Below, piece after piece: positions 33,827 to 43,239 of a DNA stretch of 64,000 nucleotides. Below the pieces are notes generated by a model, which did no database searches, was not told the origin of the DNA, and was given only the letters and a program-made list of their open reading frames with translations. This DNA is from Flavobacterium sp. N502536 (GTDB lineage Bacteria; Bacteroidota; Bacteroidia; Flavobacteriales; Flavobacteriaceae). The DNA lies in assembly GCF_025947345.1 (NCBI RefSeq), contig NZ_CP110011.1, positions 4,650,001 to 4,714,000 on the forward strand, written 5' to 3'. A program made the position numbers and the translations under genes. Position 1 is the stretch's first letter. Each line of letters begins with the position of its first letter.

Positions 33827-35053
33827 TTATTTTTTATCAATTTTATACAGTCTACCGCCATCCGTAACCGCATACAAAGCACCATCATTTCCTTGGGTAA
33901 TATCTCTGAATCGCTGATTTTCTGATACTAATAGTCTTTCTTCACCCACAACCTTATTATTGTCTATGGCAAGACGAACAATATGCATACCGCTTAAAGC
34001 CCCAATAAAAAGATTATTCTGCCATTCAGGAACCCGATTCCCCGTGTAAAATGTCATACCACTTGGTGAAACTACCGGATCCCAATAATAAACCGGCTGT
34101 TCCATGCCGTCTTGCTGCTGGATTCCGGCTCCAATTTTATCTCCTCCATATTCAATTCCGTATGTAATGGTAGGCCATCCGTAATTTGCTCCAGCCTTTA
34201 AGCGGTTGATTTCGTCACCCCCACGTGGCCCGTGTTCCGACAGCCAAATTTCTCCACTAACCGGGTGTAGTGCCAGTCCCTGTGGATTTCTGTGTCCGTA
34301 GGAATACAATTCAGCTAGTGCTCCGGCCTGAGTAAATACAGGATTTCCGGATGCTGCCTGCCCCTCTTTTGTAATTCTCAGCACCTTACCAAGGCCTGAG
34401 GTAAGAGATTGCGCCAAAGGTCGTGTCTCTAAAACCGAACGTTCGCCGGTACTAACCACCAAATTACCTGTTTTATCAAATAAAATACGTCCACCGTAAT
34501 GAAGCGTGCTTGCATTGGCTGGTTTTGCTCTATAAATGACTGTCACCCCTTCGATTGTTTTTTCATTGGCAGATAATTTTCCTTTGGCTACCGCTGTGTT
34601 GTTTCCTCCTCCTGTTGCTTCCGAGAAAACCCAGTAAATCATTCGATTGGTTGCAAATTCAGGATCTAAACACAATCCTAGCAAACCTCCCTGCCCTCCG
34701 GCATTAACCGCAGGAATACCCGTAATCGGATCACTCACTACTCCCGCAGTAGTAACAATACGCATCGTACCTGTTTTTTGCGTGATCAGCAAACGGCCGT
34801 CCGGAAGACTTTTAACGCCCCACGGACTTGTAAGTGCACTCGTAATTACCTTTGCCTCATAAGGCGTGTTTGTTTGAACACCATTGGTACGGGTTTGTCC
34901 CGCAAAAGCAGGTTTATAAGTCGTATTGGCAGGATTCCCCTCGACAGGATTTGTAATAGTGCCCGGATCGGTTACAACTTCTTTGTCATTTGAACAGCTC
35001 AGAAAAGTGAACAAAAGTGCCGAAAGAACCGCAATAGATTTTGTATTTTTCAT
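33827..35053 (-). CDS. PQQ-dependent sugar dehydrogenase-like lipoprotein
   Basis: 408 residues. Lipoprotein signal (LSALLFTFLSCSNDKE), then a six-bladed propeller of the soluble aldose dehydrogenase / YliI family: SPWGVKSLPDGRLLITQKTG, GGLLGLCLDPEF, LHYGGRILFDKTGNLVVSTGER, ELYSYGHRNPQGLALHP and LSEHGPRGGDEINRLKAGANYGWP. Family members oxidise aldoses with PQQ in the periplasm or at the surface. It stands alone. Whether the organism makes PQQ is not visible here. Confidence 0.88.
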   Translation of the reverse strand: MKNTKSIAVLSALLFTFLSCSNDKEVVTDPGTITNPVEGNPANTTYKPAFAGQTRTNGVQTNTPYEAKVITSALTSPWGVKSLPDGRLLITQKTGTMRIVTTAGVVSDPITGIPAVNAGGQGGLLGLCLDPEFATNRMIYWVFSEATGGGNNTAVAKGKLSANEKTIEGVTVIYRAKPANASTLHYGGRILFDKTGNLVVSTGERSVLETRPLAQSLTSGLGKVLRITKEGQAASGNPVFTQAGALAELYSYGHRNPQGLALHPVSGEIWLSEHGPRGGDEINRLKAGANYGWPTITYGIEYGGDKIGAGIQQQDGMEQPVYYWDPVVSPSGMTFYTGNRVPEWQNNLFIGALSGMHIVRLAIDNNKVVGEERLLVSENQRFRDITQGNDGALYAVTDGGRLYKIDKK

Positions 35054-35314
35054 AAGAAATAGATTTAGTTAAAAAAGGTTTGGGGGTAATTGTATCAAAT
35101 ATCTACAATTCAAATCAAGAAACTTTATATAATTCACCCGAAAAGTTATACAATTATATTGTTAAAGCTTTCTAATTAAAATCGAACTACATCTCAACAT
35201 AATAAACTGAAAAGCAATACTTCACCCCCTGAAATCGCTTTGTTTTACCGGCATCAGCCCAACAATTAAATCTTAAAAAAGGGTTAATAATGGTCGATTC
35301 TACAATTATTCTTT

Positions 35315-35342
35315 TATTTTTGCAATCATCAGATGATGTGAT
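35315..35342 (+). promoter_or_regulatory. Promoter and operator of the FadR-type regulator
   Basis: -7 element TATTTTTG (35315-35322) is followed by AATCATCAGATGATGTGAT (35324-35342), 7 bases before the ATG. The same 18-19-base motif recurs before the MFS gene. The placement over the start site suggests repression. The preceding 35054-35314 is AT-rich with no gene. Confidence 0.6.
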
Positions 35343-35348
35343 ACATAC

Positions 35349-36014
35349 ATGAAAACTCTTATCCAAAAAAAATCGCTTGCAGAAGAAGTTGCTTCAAAAA
35401 TTCAGGAGCAAATTACCATGGGTCATTATAAAATTAATGAAAAATTACCCATTGAGGCTGAGTTGATGAAAAGTTTTGGTGTTGGTCGTTCGTCTATACG
35501 AGAAGCCATGAAAATCCTTGCCAACTCGGGCTTTTTGCGCATTCAGCAAGGTGTGGGTACTTTTGTAGAACAACTTACGAGCAATCGCGAACCAATGGAT
35601 CAGCGTATCATGCGCGCCAATGTTCAGGATCTTGATGAAGTGAGACAAATACTGGAAATGAAAATTGCTGAAAAAGCGGCCATTAACAGAACGAATGACG
35701 ATATCGCAGCCATGCAAGAACATTTACACAACAGATTGATTGCCGCTAAACAAGGTAATTTAGAAGAATGTGTTGAAGCCGACATCCAATTTCATATTGC
35801 CATCGCCAAAGCTTCAAAAAATGAAATTCTTGCCGACTTGTATAAATCAGCGTCCGTACATCTTAAAAAAGGTTTTTTACACCTTTATACCGACACCAAA
35901 ATATTCGAGGAAACGTCGGCTGTACACCATCAACTTTTAGAAAATATTATTGCACAGGATCCTAAAAAAGCCTGGAACACTGTTGCAAAAATTATCGGAC
36001 ATATCAATTACTAA
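35349..36014 (+). CDS. GntR/FadR-family regulator
   Basis: 221 residues. N-terminal winged helix (IQEQITMGHYKINEKLPIEAELMKSFGVGRSSIREAMKILANSGFLRIQQGVGTFV) and a C-terminal FCD all-helical ligand domain (EVRQILEMKIAEKAAINRT, DIQFHIAIAKASKNEILADLY, HHQLLENIIAQDPKKAW), where D/H residues often bind metal and an organic acid. It lies 43 bases before an MFS transporter and both have the same operator, so it likely controls itself and the transporter. Confidence 0.93.
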   Translation: MKTLIQKKSLAEEVASKIQEQITMGHYKINEKLPIEAELMKSFGVGRSSIREAMKILANSGFLRIQQGVGTFVEQLTSNREPMDQRIMRANVQDLDEVRQILEMKIAEKAAINRTNDDIAAMQEHLHNRLIAAKQGNLEECVEADIQFHIAIAKASKNEILADLYKSASVHLKKGFLHLYTDTKIFEETSAVHHQLLENIIAQDPKKAWNTVAKIIGHINY

Positions 36015-36026
36015 TTTTTTACTCAT

Positions 36027-36045
36027 AATCATCAGATGATCTGAT
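36027..36045 (+). promoter_or_regulatory. Second FadR-type operator
   Basis: AATCATCAGATGATCTGAT includes the perfect palindrome ATCAGAT-G-ATCTGAT and matches the site at 35324-35342 in all but one base. It is 12 bases before the MFS start. Confidence 0.6.
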
Positions 36046-36057
36046 CTATTATTCTTT

Positions 36058-37293
36058 ATGAAAACAGAAACTACTTTTACCAATACATTAGCCGGATCGA
36101 AGCAATTGGCCCAGCAAACCGTTTTCTCTATTTTATTTACCATCAGTTTTACGCATTTTATCAACGATATGCTTCAGGCTGTTATTCCTGCGGTATATCC
36201 TATTTTAAAAACCAAATTCAGTCTGACCTTTACCGAGGTGGGGCTTATCACGCTGACTTATCAGCTTACCGCCTCTATCCTACAGCCTTTTATTGGTTTT
36301 TATACCGACAAAAAACCACGCCCCTATTCCTTAGCAATTGGTATGGGGTTTACTCTTGTGGGTCTGGCAGCAGTAGCTGTGGCTTCAAGTTTTGTTAATA
36401 TTTTACTTGCCGTAAGTTTAATTGGTATCGGCTCTTCTATATTTCATCCTGAATCTTCACGTGTTGCCCATTTGGCTTCGGGAGGAAAAAAAGGTCTTGC
36501 CCAATCGATTTTTCAACTGGGAGGAAATGCCGGAAGTGCCATCGGACCTTTGCTGGCTGCTATAATCGTGGTTCCTTACGGGCAGTTTAACATTATCTGG
36601 TTTTGCTTAGCCGCGATTGTGGGTATTGTAATCCTTTCCGGTATTGCCAAATGGTATCAGGAACATTTGAATCTTAAAGCTTTAAACAAATCGGCTGTTA
36701 CAGAAGAAAAACCTCATTCGCTTTCCAAACAAAAAGTTATATTTTCTTTAGGGATTTTACTGGTTCTAATCTTTTCAAAGTACTTTTATATGGCCAGTAT
36801 GACAAGCTATTATACCTTTTATCTGATCGATAAATTTCACTTGTCTGTTCAGGAATCACAAATTTATCTTTTTGCTTTTCTTGGTGCAGTAGCTGCAGGA
36901 ACGCTGTTTGGCGGGGCATTAGGAGACCGTTTTGGGCGAAAATATATTATTTGGATTTCTATTTTAGGAGTTGCGCCTTTCACGCTATTATTGCCTTATG
37001 TTTCGCTTTTCTGGACTGGAATTTTATCGGTGATTATTGGTTTAATTATCTCATCCGCTTTCTCAGCCATTCTGGTTTACGCGACAGAACTTGTTCCGGG
37101 TAAAGTAGGTTTAATTGCCGGGCTTTTCTTTGGACTGGCCTTTGGTATGGGAGGATTAGGTTCTGCTGTACTGGGAAAATTAGCCGATACTACAAGCATT
37201 GAATATGTGTTTAAAATTTGTGCTTTTTTACCCCTGATAGGAGTTTTGACCAGTTTACTTCCTAACATCGAAGGAAAAAAAGGAAAACAGTAG
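36058..37293 (+). CDS. MFS exporter, Fsr (fosmidomycin-resistance)-like
   Basis: 411 residues with about 12 membrane segments. THFINDMLQAVIPAVYPILK at the N terminus, the loop GFYTDKKPRPYSL and GIGSSIFHPESSRVAHLASGGKKGLAQSIFQLGGNAGSAIGPLLAA match the Fsr branch of the major facilitator superfamily. Family members export toxic small molecules. The co-located FadR regulator suggests induction by an organic acid or drug. Confidence 0.88.
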   Translation: MKTETTFTNTLAGSKQLAQQTVFSILFTISFTHFINDMLQAVIPAVYPILKTKFSLTFTEVGLITLTYQLTASILQPFIGFYTDKKPRPYSLAIGMGFTLVGLAAVAVASSFVNILLAVSLIGIGSSIFHPESSRVAHLASGGKKGLAQSIFQLGGNAGSAIGPLLAAIIVVPYGQFNIIWFCLAAIVGIVILSGIAKWYQEHLNLKALNKSAVTEEKPHSLSKQKVIFSLGILLVLIFSKYFYMASMTSYYTFYLIDKFHLSVQESQIYLFAFLGAVAAGTLFGGALGDRFGRKYIIWISILGVAPFTLLLPYVSLFWTGILSVIIGLIISSAFSAILVYATELVPGKVGLIAGLFFGLAFGMGGLGSAVLGKLADTTSIEYVFKICAFLPLIGVLTSLLPNIEGKKGKQ

Positions 37294-37344
37294 TTTATTG
37301 GCGATAAGTCACTAAGAACGTGCTCAACTTTACAGTTATTTTTT

Positions 37345-37415
37345 ACCACAGCTTAAAAGGATTTGATGGATTTTTTATAATCTTCAAAATCGTTTAAGCT
37401 GTGGTTTTCTTTTTG
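37345..37415. terminator. Long hairpin with T-run
   Basis: ACCACAGCTTAAA (37345-37357) and TTTAAGCTGTGGT (37393-37405) form a perfect 13-base stem with a 35-base loop, followed by TTTTCTTTTT. It can end the MFS transcript. A related hairpin at 39750-39800 shares ACCACAG. Confidence 0.6.
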
Positions 37416-37477
37416 TGAAAAATCCGGTTCTCAATCCTTAAAAAAAGATTAAAATTGGAGTTTCTTCAGCAAATACA

Positions 37478-37531
37478 TTGCTTTACTAATATTAATTTTT
37501 ACATTTGTGTTATTTTTAACTATTCTAAATA
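37478..37531 (+). promoter_or_regulatory. Promoter with Fur-like box for the flavin-transfer operon
   Basis: TTG at 37478-37480, 19 bases, and TACATTTG (37500-37507) fit the Bacteroidota -33/-7 pattern. Just downstream TTATTTTTAACTATTCTAAATA (22 bases, 37510-37531; halves TTATTT and ATTCTAAATA) resembles an iron-regulator box at the transcription start. This agrees with the iron-linked gene content but is inferred from similarity. Confidence 0.5.
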
Positions 37532-37605
37532 GATTGTTCTTCGCAAGCTGTTTTAGTAGTATACCAAAACTAACTTATTTTAGAAAAAATAGTAAATCTT
37601 TAAAT

Positions 37606-39099
37606 ATGAAAAAGAATTTCTTTATCTCTTTCGCATTGGTCACTTCCTTATTTGTAAGTGCTCAGCAAAAAAACATATTATTAGAGCAATCTTTTTGGAA
37701 AACGGCACCGGATGTCAATGCGGTTAAAGCTGAAATTGCAAAAGGGAACAGTCCCGTAGCACCCAATGCCAATGCTTTTGACGCTACGGTTATTGCAATC
37801 AACAACGATGCTCCTATAGCCAGTATAAAATTCTTATTGGACCAACCTGGTAATACAGTAACTAAATTGACTCACGACAACCGTATTTACCTGCACTGGG
37901 CTGCTTATAGAGGAAATCTTGAATTGGTAAATTACCTTATTGCTAAAGGGTCAGACATTAACCTTGAAGACAGCCACGCTACTACTCCAATTGCTTTTGC
38001 TGCTTCAAACGGTCAGACCAATACTGCTTTATACGATGCTTTTTTCAAAGCCGGAATTGATCCGAAGAAAAAATATGCTGATGGTTCCAACCTGTTGCTA
38101 ATGGCTGTTGCAGCTGATAAAGATCTTGTTTTAACAGATTATTTAGTAGCTAAAGGATTGTCTCTAAAAGATGTTGACGCTAATGGAAGTACTGCTTTTG
38201 ACTATGCGGCAAGAACAGGAAACATTGCGCTTTTGAAAAAACTTTTAGACCGAAAAGTAAAACCTACTGATAATGCGCTTCTAATCGCAGCGCAGGGATC
38301 ACGCAGAGAAACTAATACGCTTGAAACGTATAAATATTTAGTGGAAGAAGTAAAGTTAAAAGCTACTGCTACCGGTAAATCTGGAGAAAATGTATTGCAT
38401 TTATTGGCAAACAAACCAAATCAGGGTGAAATAATCGCTTACTTCTTAGCCAAAGGTGTTGATGCCAACAAAATCGACAAAGACGGAAATACTCCGTTAA
38501 TGATCGCTGCCGGAGCAAGAGAAACTGTTGCCTTAGACAAATTATTACCGGTATCAAAAAACATCAACTTACAAAATACAAAAGGTGAATCGGCATTGAC
38601 ATTTGCAGTAAAATCAGGAGCTCCTGAAGCAGTTGCAACCTTATTAAACAAAGGTGCCAATGTAAATGTAAAAGATAAAGACGGAAACAATCTGGGTGTT
38701 TACTTAGTACAATCTTACCGTCCGGCAGGCCGTGAAGCCAATGCTGCTCAGGATCCATTCGAAGCAAAAGCAAAATTACTTCAGGAAAAAGGACTTAATT
38801 TAGCTGCAGCTCAAAAAGACGGAAGTACGTTGTATCACTCTGCTATTGCAAAAAATGACCTGACTTTAGTAAAAAAATTAGCTTCTTTAAACATTGATAT
38901 TAATGCTAAAAATAAAGATGGTTTAACAGCTTTACACAAAGCAGCGATGGTTGCAAAAGACGATTCAATCTTAAAATACCTTCTTTCAATTGGTGCCAAA
39001 AAAGACATCAACACTGAATTTGACGAAACTGCTTATGCTTTAGCAAAAGAAAACGAATCTTTAACTAAAAACAACATCTCAGTTGATTTTTTAAAATAA
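37606..39099 (+). CDS. Secreted ankyrin-repeat protein
   Basis: About 498 residues starting MKKNFFISFALVTSLFVSAQ, a signal peptide. The upstream extension to 37507 is not credible because it lies before and across the promoter box. The rest is about twelve ankyrin repeats (HWAAYRGNLELVNYLIAKGSDINLED; TPLMIAAGARETVALDKLL; TALHKAAMVAKDDSILKYLLSIGA). Ankyrin repeats bind proteins, so it may hold the DUF2271/PepSY partners or a surface receptor. It is the first gene of a four-gene operon. Such ankyrin proteins recur beside PepSY/ApbE genes in this group. Confidence 0.85.
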   Translation: MKKNFFISFALVTSLFVSAQQKNILLEQSFWKTAPDVNAVKAEIAKGNSPVAPNANAFDATVIAINNDAPIASIKFLLDQPGNTVTKLTHDNRIYLHWAAYRGNLELVNYLIAKGSDINLEDSHATTPIAFAASNGQTNTALYDAFFKAGIDPKKKYADGSNLLLMAVAADKDLVLTDYLVAKGLSLKDVDANGSTAFDYAARTGNIALLKKLLDRKVKPTDNALLIAAQGSRRETNTLETYKYLVEEVKLKATATGKSGENVLHLLANKPNQGEIIAYFLAKGVDANKIDKDGNTPLMIAAGARETVALDKLLPVSKNINLQNTKGESALTFAVKSGAPEAVATLLNKGANVNVKDKDGNNLGVYLVQSYRPAGREANAAQDPFEAKAKLLQEKGLNLAAAQKDGSTLYHSAIAKNDLTLVKKLASLNIDINAKNKDGLTALHKAAMVAKDDSILKYLLSIGAKKDINTEFDETAYALAKENESLTKNNISVDFLK

Positions 39100-39184
39100 T
39101 CGCTAGAAAGATCGAAATTCCAAATTTCAAATTCCAAATTCCAAAAATATAAAGATCTAAGATCTGAAAAAAGTAATAATTCAT

Positions 39185-39664
39185 ATGAAATCAATATTTA
39201 AAATAGCGCTTACAGCTGCGTTAATCTGCTTAATCTCTTTCCAATCTACAGCACAAAGCAAATACAAATGTATGCTTCAAATGGCTAATTATATGGGAGA
39301 AGGTGCTTACATCGTTGTTTCGCTTATCAATCCAAAAGGAGAATACGAGAAAACCCTTTATGTAATGGGTGACGATAAAAAATGGTACAAATCATTGAAA
39401 GAGTGGAATAAGTTTCAAACTGCAAAACCTGCTGATATCAGTGCTAAAACCGGAGCTTCTGTTACCGGTGGAGACCGCAGCATTACCACAATTGAAATCG
39501 AAGATTCTAAAATAAACAAAGGATATAAACTAAGATTTGAATCGGCAGTAGAAGATCAGAAGTACTATGTAAGCGATTTAGAAATTCCGCTTACTACTGA
39601 AGGATTGGCTGACAAAACTGAAGGAAAAGGTTATATCAGATATGTGAGATTAAACAAAATTTAA
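39185..39664 (+). CDS. DUF2271 protein, putative flavinylated periplasmic carrier
   Basis: 159 residues. Signal peptide MKSIFKIALTAALICLISFQ..AQ and a DUF2271 domain (YVMGDDKKWYKSLKEWNKF, KLRFESAVEDQKYYVSD). ISAKTGASVTGG holds T89-G-A-S92-V-T94, which resembles the (S/T)GA(S/T) motif to which ApbE joins FMN. ApbE is encoded two genes later. It would then shuttle electrons between the membrane reductase and an extracytoplasmic acceptor. Flavinylation is inferred from the motif and neighbours. Confidence 0.8.
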   Translation: MKSIFKIALTAALICLISFQSTAQSKYKCMLQMANYMGEGAYIVVSLINPKGEYEKTLYVMGDDKKWYKSLKEWNKFQTAKPADISAKTGASVTGGDRSITTIEIEDSKINKGYKLRFESAVEDQKYYVSDLEIPLTTEGLADKTEGKGYIRYVRLNKI

Positions 39665-39749
39665 TTGTAGCAGTCACAAATCGGGCGAAAGCAAACAGGC
39701 GAAGCAATCGCACGAACTAACTCTAATTAAATTCTTTGAAAAAAAGATA

Positions 39750-39800
39750 ACCACAGATTCAAAAGGTCTAAACAAATTAAAATTCCTTTTAATCTGTGGT
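39750..39800. repeat. Inverted repeat inside the operon
   Basis: ACCACAGATT ... AATCTGTGGT with inner AAAAGG / CCTTTT gives a long stem. It lies between two co-directional genes, followed by A rather than T on the plus strand, so it is more likely a REP-like element or RNA-stability hairpin than a terminator. Confidence 0.55.
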
Positions 39801-39843
39801 AAAAAAAACGCTTACATTTGATTATACTATAGATTACACCTCC

Positions 39844-42036
39844 ATGACTCTTTCTTTTTGGCGTTACGCACACCTGGCTCTTGCTTTATGCTCTTCTTTA
39901 TTTTTGATCCTCGCTTCGGCAACAGGTATTGTTCTGGCTGTTGATGCAATGCAGGAAAAAACACTTCCGTACCGTGCCGAAAATTTTGATGCTATAACAC
40001 TCGAAGAAGCCTTAACCGTTCTCAAAAAGAATTATTCTGAAATCACAACCGTCAGTATTGATCACAATCAGTTTGTAACCGTGCAGGCTATTGATGAAGA
40101 CGGCAATGACATTAATGCTTATATTGATCCTAAAACCGGTAAACAACTAGGAACACCTCTGAAAAAAAGCGAATTTATTCAATGGGTAACCGGATTCCAT
40201 CGTTCTTTGTTTCTTCATGAAACGGGACGATTTTTTGTTGGTATTATTTCCTTTTTACTCGTTTTAATTGCAATCTCAGGTTTTGCTTTGGTACTAAACC
40301 GACAAAGAGGCATCCGTAACTTTTTCTCTAAAGTAGTCAAGGAATATTTCGCACAATATTACCACGTAGTTTTAGGAAGACTGGCTTTAATCCCTATTCT
40401 GATTATTGCGCTTACCGGAACTTATTTATCGCTCGAAAAATTTAATTTTTTCATGAATAAAAAAGATTCCGAAAAGGTTAAAATGGTCAAAGCTGATATT
40501 ACCAAAGAAGAAAAAGAAACCTCCGTTTTCAAAAAGACGCTTTTAGCGGATGTCAACAAAATTGAATTTCCTTTTACAGACGATCCTGAGGAATATTACA
40601 TCATCGATTTAAAAGACCGCGAAATCGAAGTCAATCAGGTTACAGGGGCTATTGTCACAAAAAAACTATCTCCCGTGACCGCTCAATTGTCTGATTTAAG
40701 TCTTGATCTGCATACCGGAAGGGCTAATGGAATCTGGGCTTTTGTACTTGCGATTGCCAGTATCAACATTCTCTTTTTCATCTATTCAGGTTTTGCTATT
40801 ACCTTAAAAAGAAGGTCCAGCCGAATTAAAAACAAATACAAAGCCGCCGAAAGTGAATTTATACTTTTGGTTGGTTCAGAAAACGGAAGTTCTTTGCGAT
40901 TTGCCAATGCCGTTCTCAAACAATTGATCGATCAGGGCAAAAAAGCGTTTGTTACTGAACTGAACAGTTATACGATTTTTCCAAAGGCAGAACATCTTAT
41001 CGTCTTCTCCTCCACTCACGGATTAGGTGATGCACCTTCTAACGCAAATAAATTTATATCGCTTGTAAAAAAGCATCCTCAGCAGCAAAAAATCACATAT
41101 TCAGTCGTTGGATTCGGTTCAAAAGCCTATCCTGATTTTTGTGGTTTTGCTTTTGAAATAGACAAACAGCTCGAAAATCAAAATTGGACGGAACGTTTTC
41201 TGGAAGTTCAGACGGTTAATGATAAATCGGCAGTTGAATTTGTAAACTGGATCAGATTGTGGGGTGCTAAAATGGGAATTCCGTTGTCGACCACACCTTC
41301 TTTGTACAATCACGTACCAAAAGGATTGCAAAAGTTGATGGTTTTAGACAAAACGCTTATTTCCGAAACCGAGCAAACTTTCCTGATTACATTACGTGTC
41401 AATAGCAGAGTTAAATTTACTTCGGGAGACTTACTGGCTATTTACCCGGCCAACGACAGCAGGGAGCGCCTCTACTCGATCGGAAGTCATTCCGGAAACA
41501 TCCAATTAGTGGTAAAATTACATGCACACGGATTAGGCTCTGGTTTTCTAAATGCGCTGGTTCCCGGAAATGTAATCAAAGCCAGAATCATCAACAATAA
41601 AGCTTTTCATTTTCCTAAAAAAGCACCTCAGGTTGCCCTTATTTCAAACGGAACGGGTATTGCCCCTTTCCTAGGAATGATCGAACAAAACAAAACGAAG
41701 ACAGCAACACGCCTGTACTCAGGATTCCGAATGGAAACCGAAACCGTTTCAGGATATAAAAAATTTACGGCTGAAATGATTCAGAAGCAAAAACTGCAAA
41801 GTTTTCATCTCGCATTGTCCCGCGAAAATGAACATTTTTATGTAATGGATCTGATCAAACGCGATGCCGATTTTTTCATTAATTTACTGCAGCAAGGCGG
41901 TGTAATTATGATTTGCGGCTCACTTGCCATGCAACAGGATGTAGAATCGATTCTGGACCAATTGTGTCTGGAAAGAAATGTAAAGAATCTTTCAGAATAC
42001 AAGAAAAATGGTCAGTTACTAAGCGATTGTTACTAG
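39844..42036 (+). CDS. PepSY membrane / flavodoxin / NADPH-reductase fusion
   Basis: About 730 residues starting MTLSFWRYAHLALALCSS; the upstream extension to 39796 crosses the inverted repeat and was rejected. Order: PepSY_TM domain (residues 1-350, four membrane segments at about 8-31, 125-150, 175-200, 290-320); flavodoxin domain (LLVGSENGSSLRFANAVLKQL, FSSTHGLGDAPSNA) about 355-470; FAD/NAD(P)H reductase of the sulfite-reductase/CPR type (RLYSIGS for FAD, ISNGTGIAPFLGMI for NADPH, ICGSLAMQQDVESIL) about 500-730. It should move electrons from cytosolic NADPH through FAD/FMN across the inner membrane. Electron transfer to iron or a flavoprotein outside is likely. Confidence 0.9.
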   Translation: MTLSFWRYAHLALALCSSLFLILASATGIVLAVDAMQEKTLPYRAENFDAITLEEALTVLKKNYSEITTVSIDHNQFVTVQAIDEDGNDINAYIDPKTGKQLGTPLKKSEFIQWVTGFHRSLFLHETGRFFVGIISFLLVLIAISGFALVLNRQRGIRNFFSKVVKEYFAQYYHVVLGRLALIPILIIALTGTYLSLEKFNFFMNKKDSEKVKMVKADITKEEKETSVFKKTLLADVNKIEFPFTDDPEEYYIIDLKDREIEVNQVTGAIVTKKLSPVTAQLSDLSLDLHTGRANGIWAFVLAIASINILFFIYSGFAITLKRRSSRIKNKYKAAESEFILLVGSENGSSLRFANAVLKQLIDQGKKAFVTELNSYTIFPKAEHLIVFSSTHGLGDAPSNANKFISLVKKHPQQQKITYSVVGFGSKAYPDFCGFAFEIDKQLENQNWTERFLEVQTVNDKSAVEFVNWIRLWGAKMGIPLSTTPSLYNHVPKGLQKLMVLDKTLISETEQTFLITLRVNSRVKFTSGDLLAIYPANDSRERLYSIGSHSGNIQLVVKLHAHGLGSGFLNALVPGNVIKARIINNKAFHFPKKAPQVALISNGTGIAPFLGMIEQNKTKTATRLYSGFRMETETVSGYKKFTAEMIQKQKLQSFHLALSRENEHFYVMDLIKRDADFFINLLQQGGVIMICGSLAMQQDVESILDQLCLERNVKNLSEYKKNGQLLSDCY

Positions 42037-42106
42037 TGAAATACTACTTTTAATTCATCGCTAGATTAATTTTATGCTGCTGTAAAAACATAAAAAATAA
42101 ACTTCA

Positions 42107-43120
42107 ATGTCTATCAAAAAAGTAATCCGTACTTCCTGTTTACTCCTACTGGTACTGTTTTGCAGCCTAAGCACTACTGCTCAGGTGTTGCGAAAAAGAA
42201 CCACACTGCTTATGGGAGGACGTTTTGACATTTCGATTGTGGCTAAAGATTCGCTTACAGCAGAACAGAATATCGATGCGGTAATTGCAGAAATTACACG
42301 AATAGAAAATCTTATATCCGACTGGAAGCCCGATTCTCAGGTTTCTCAAGTCAATCAAAATGCAGGAATCCGACCTGTAAAAGTAGATCGTGAAGTTTTT
42401 GAACTCACACAAAGAGCCATACAATTTTCGGAAGCGACCCGAGGCGGTTTTGATGTAAGTTTTGCCGCTATGGACAGAATCTGGAAGTTTGACGGATCAA
42501 TGACTGAAATGCCTTCACCCGAAGCCATCAAAAAATCAGTAGAAAAAGTAGGCTACAAAAACATTATTCTCGACAGCGTTCAATCGACCATATTCCTGAA
42601 ATTAAAAGGAATGAAAATTGGTTTTGGTGCGTTGGGCGAAGGTTATGCAACCGATAAATGCCGAAATATGATGCTCGAAAAAGGCATTAAAGCCGGAATT
42701 GTAAACGGCTCAGGCGACATGACTGCCTGGGGAAGACAACCCAACGGTAAAGACTGGAACATCGGAATGACCAATCCTTTTCACCCTGATACACTGTTTG
42801 CAGTGGTTCCGTTAAATAATGGCGCTGTGACCACTTCCGGAAGCTATGAGAAGTTTGTAGTTTTTGATGGCAAGCGTTATTCTCATATCATTAATCCCGC
42901 AACCGGATATCCTGCTACCGGTTTATGTAGTGTTTCCGTTTTTGGACCTAATGCCGAAACCGCAAATGGTTTAAGCACTTCGCTTATGGTTTTAGGACAA
43001 AAAGAAGGTCTGCTTTTATTAAAAAAATACCCCGACTACAGCTGTGTGATGATTACAGATAACGGTAAACTGGTCAAATCCAAAAACTTTAAAATCAAAA
43101 AATTCAGGGCTAAACTTTAA
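42107..43120 (+). CDS. apbE: FAD:protein FMN transferase
   Basis: 337 residues. Signal peptide (LLLLVLFCSLSTTAQ), then ApbE motifs: MGGRFDISIVAKD, DVSFAAMDRIWKFDG, GFGALGEGYATDKCRNMM (Mg/FAD region), VNGSGDMTAWG and YSHIINPATGYPA. It transfers FMN from FAD to Thr or Ser of extracytoplasmic proteins. DUF2271 two genes upstream is the likely substrate. It ends the operon. Confidence 0.94.
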   Translation: MSIKKVIRTSCLLLLVLFCSLSTTAQVLRKRTTLLMGGRFDISIVAKDSLTAEQNIDAVIAEITRIENLISDWKPDSQVSQVNQNAGIRPVKVDREVFELTQRAIQFSEATRGGFDVSFAAMDRIWKFDGSMTEMPSPEAIKKSVEKVGYKNIILDSVQSTIFLKLKGMKIGFGALGEGYATDKCRNMMLEKGIKAGIVNGSGDMTAWGRQPNGKDWNIGMTNPFHPDTLFAVVPLNNGAVTTSGSYEKFVVFDGKRYSHIINPATGYPATGLCSVSVFGPNAETANGLSTSLMVLGQKEGLLLLKKYPDYSCVMITDNGKLVKSKNFKIKKFRAKL

Positions 43121-43157
43121 TCTGTTGCGAGTTTTTTTTCACGCAGATTTTTGTTTC

Positions 43158-43231
43158 TCGCAAAGTCGCTAAGACGCTAAGATTTTTCTCTGTAAAGCTT
43201 TTAAAACTTTGCGCCTTTGCGTCTCTGCGAG
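43158..43231. repeat. REP-like inverted repeat between convergent genes
   Basis: CTCGCAAAGTCGCTAAGACGC and its approximate reverse complement GCGCCTTTGCGTCTCTGCGAG enclose a loop of about 25 bases. This type of palindrome is scattered in Flavobacterium intergenic regions. With the T-run before and after it, it may act as a terminator for apbE and the TetX-like gene. Confidence 0.65.
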
Positions 43232-43239
43232 AGTTTTTA

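Noticed and set aside
37507..37605. N-terminal extension of the ankyrin protein
   Set aside because: It begins in the promoter/-7 region, and the signal peptide at 37606 would become internal.
39750..39800. Inverted repeat as terminator of the DUF2271 gene
   Set aside because: The stem is followed by A rather than T on the plus strand, and the downstream gene belongs to the same functional set.
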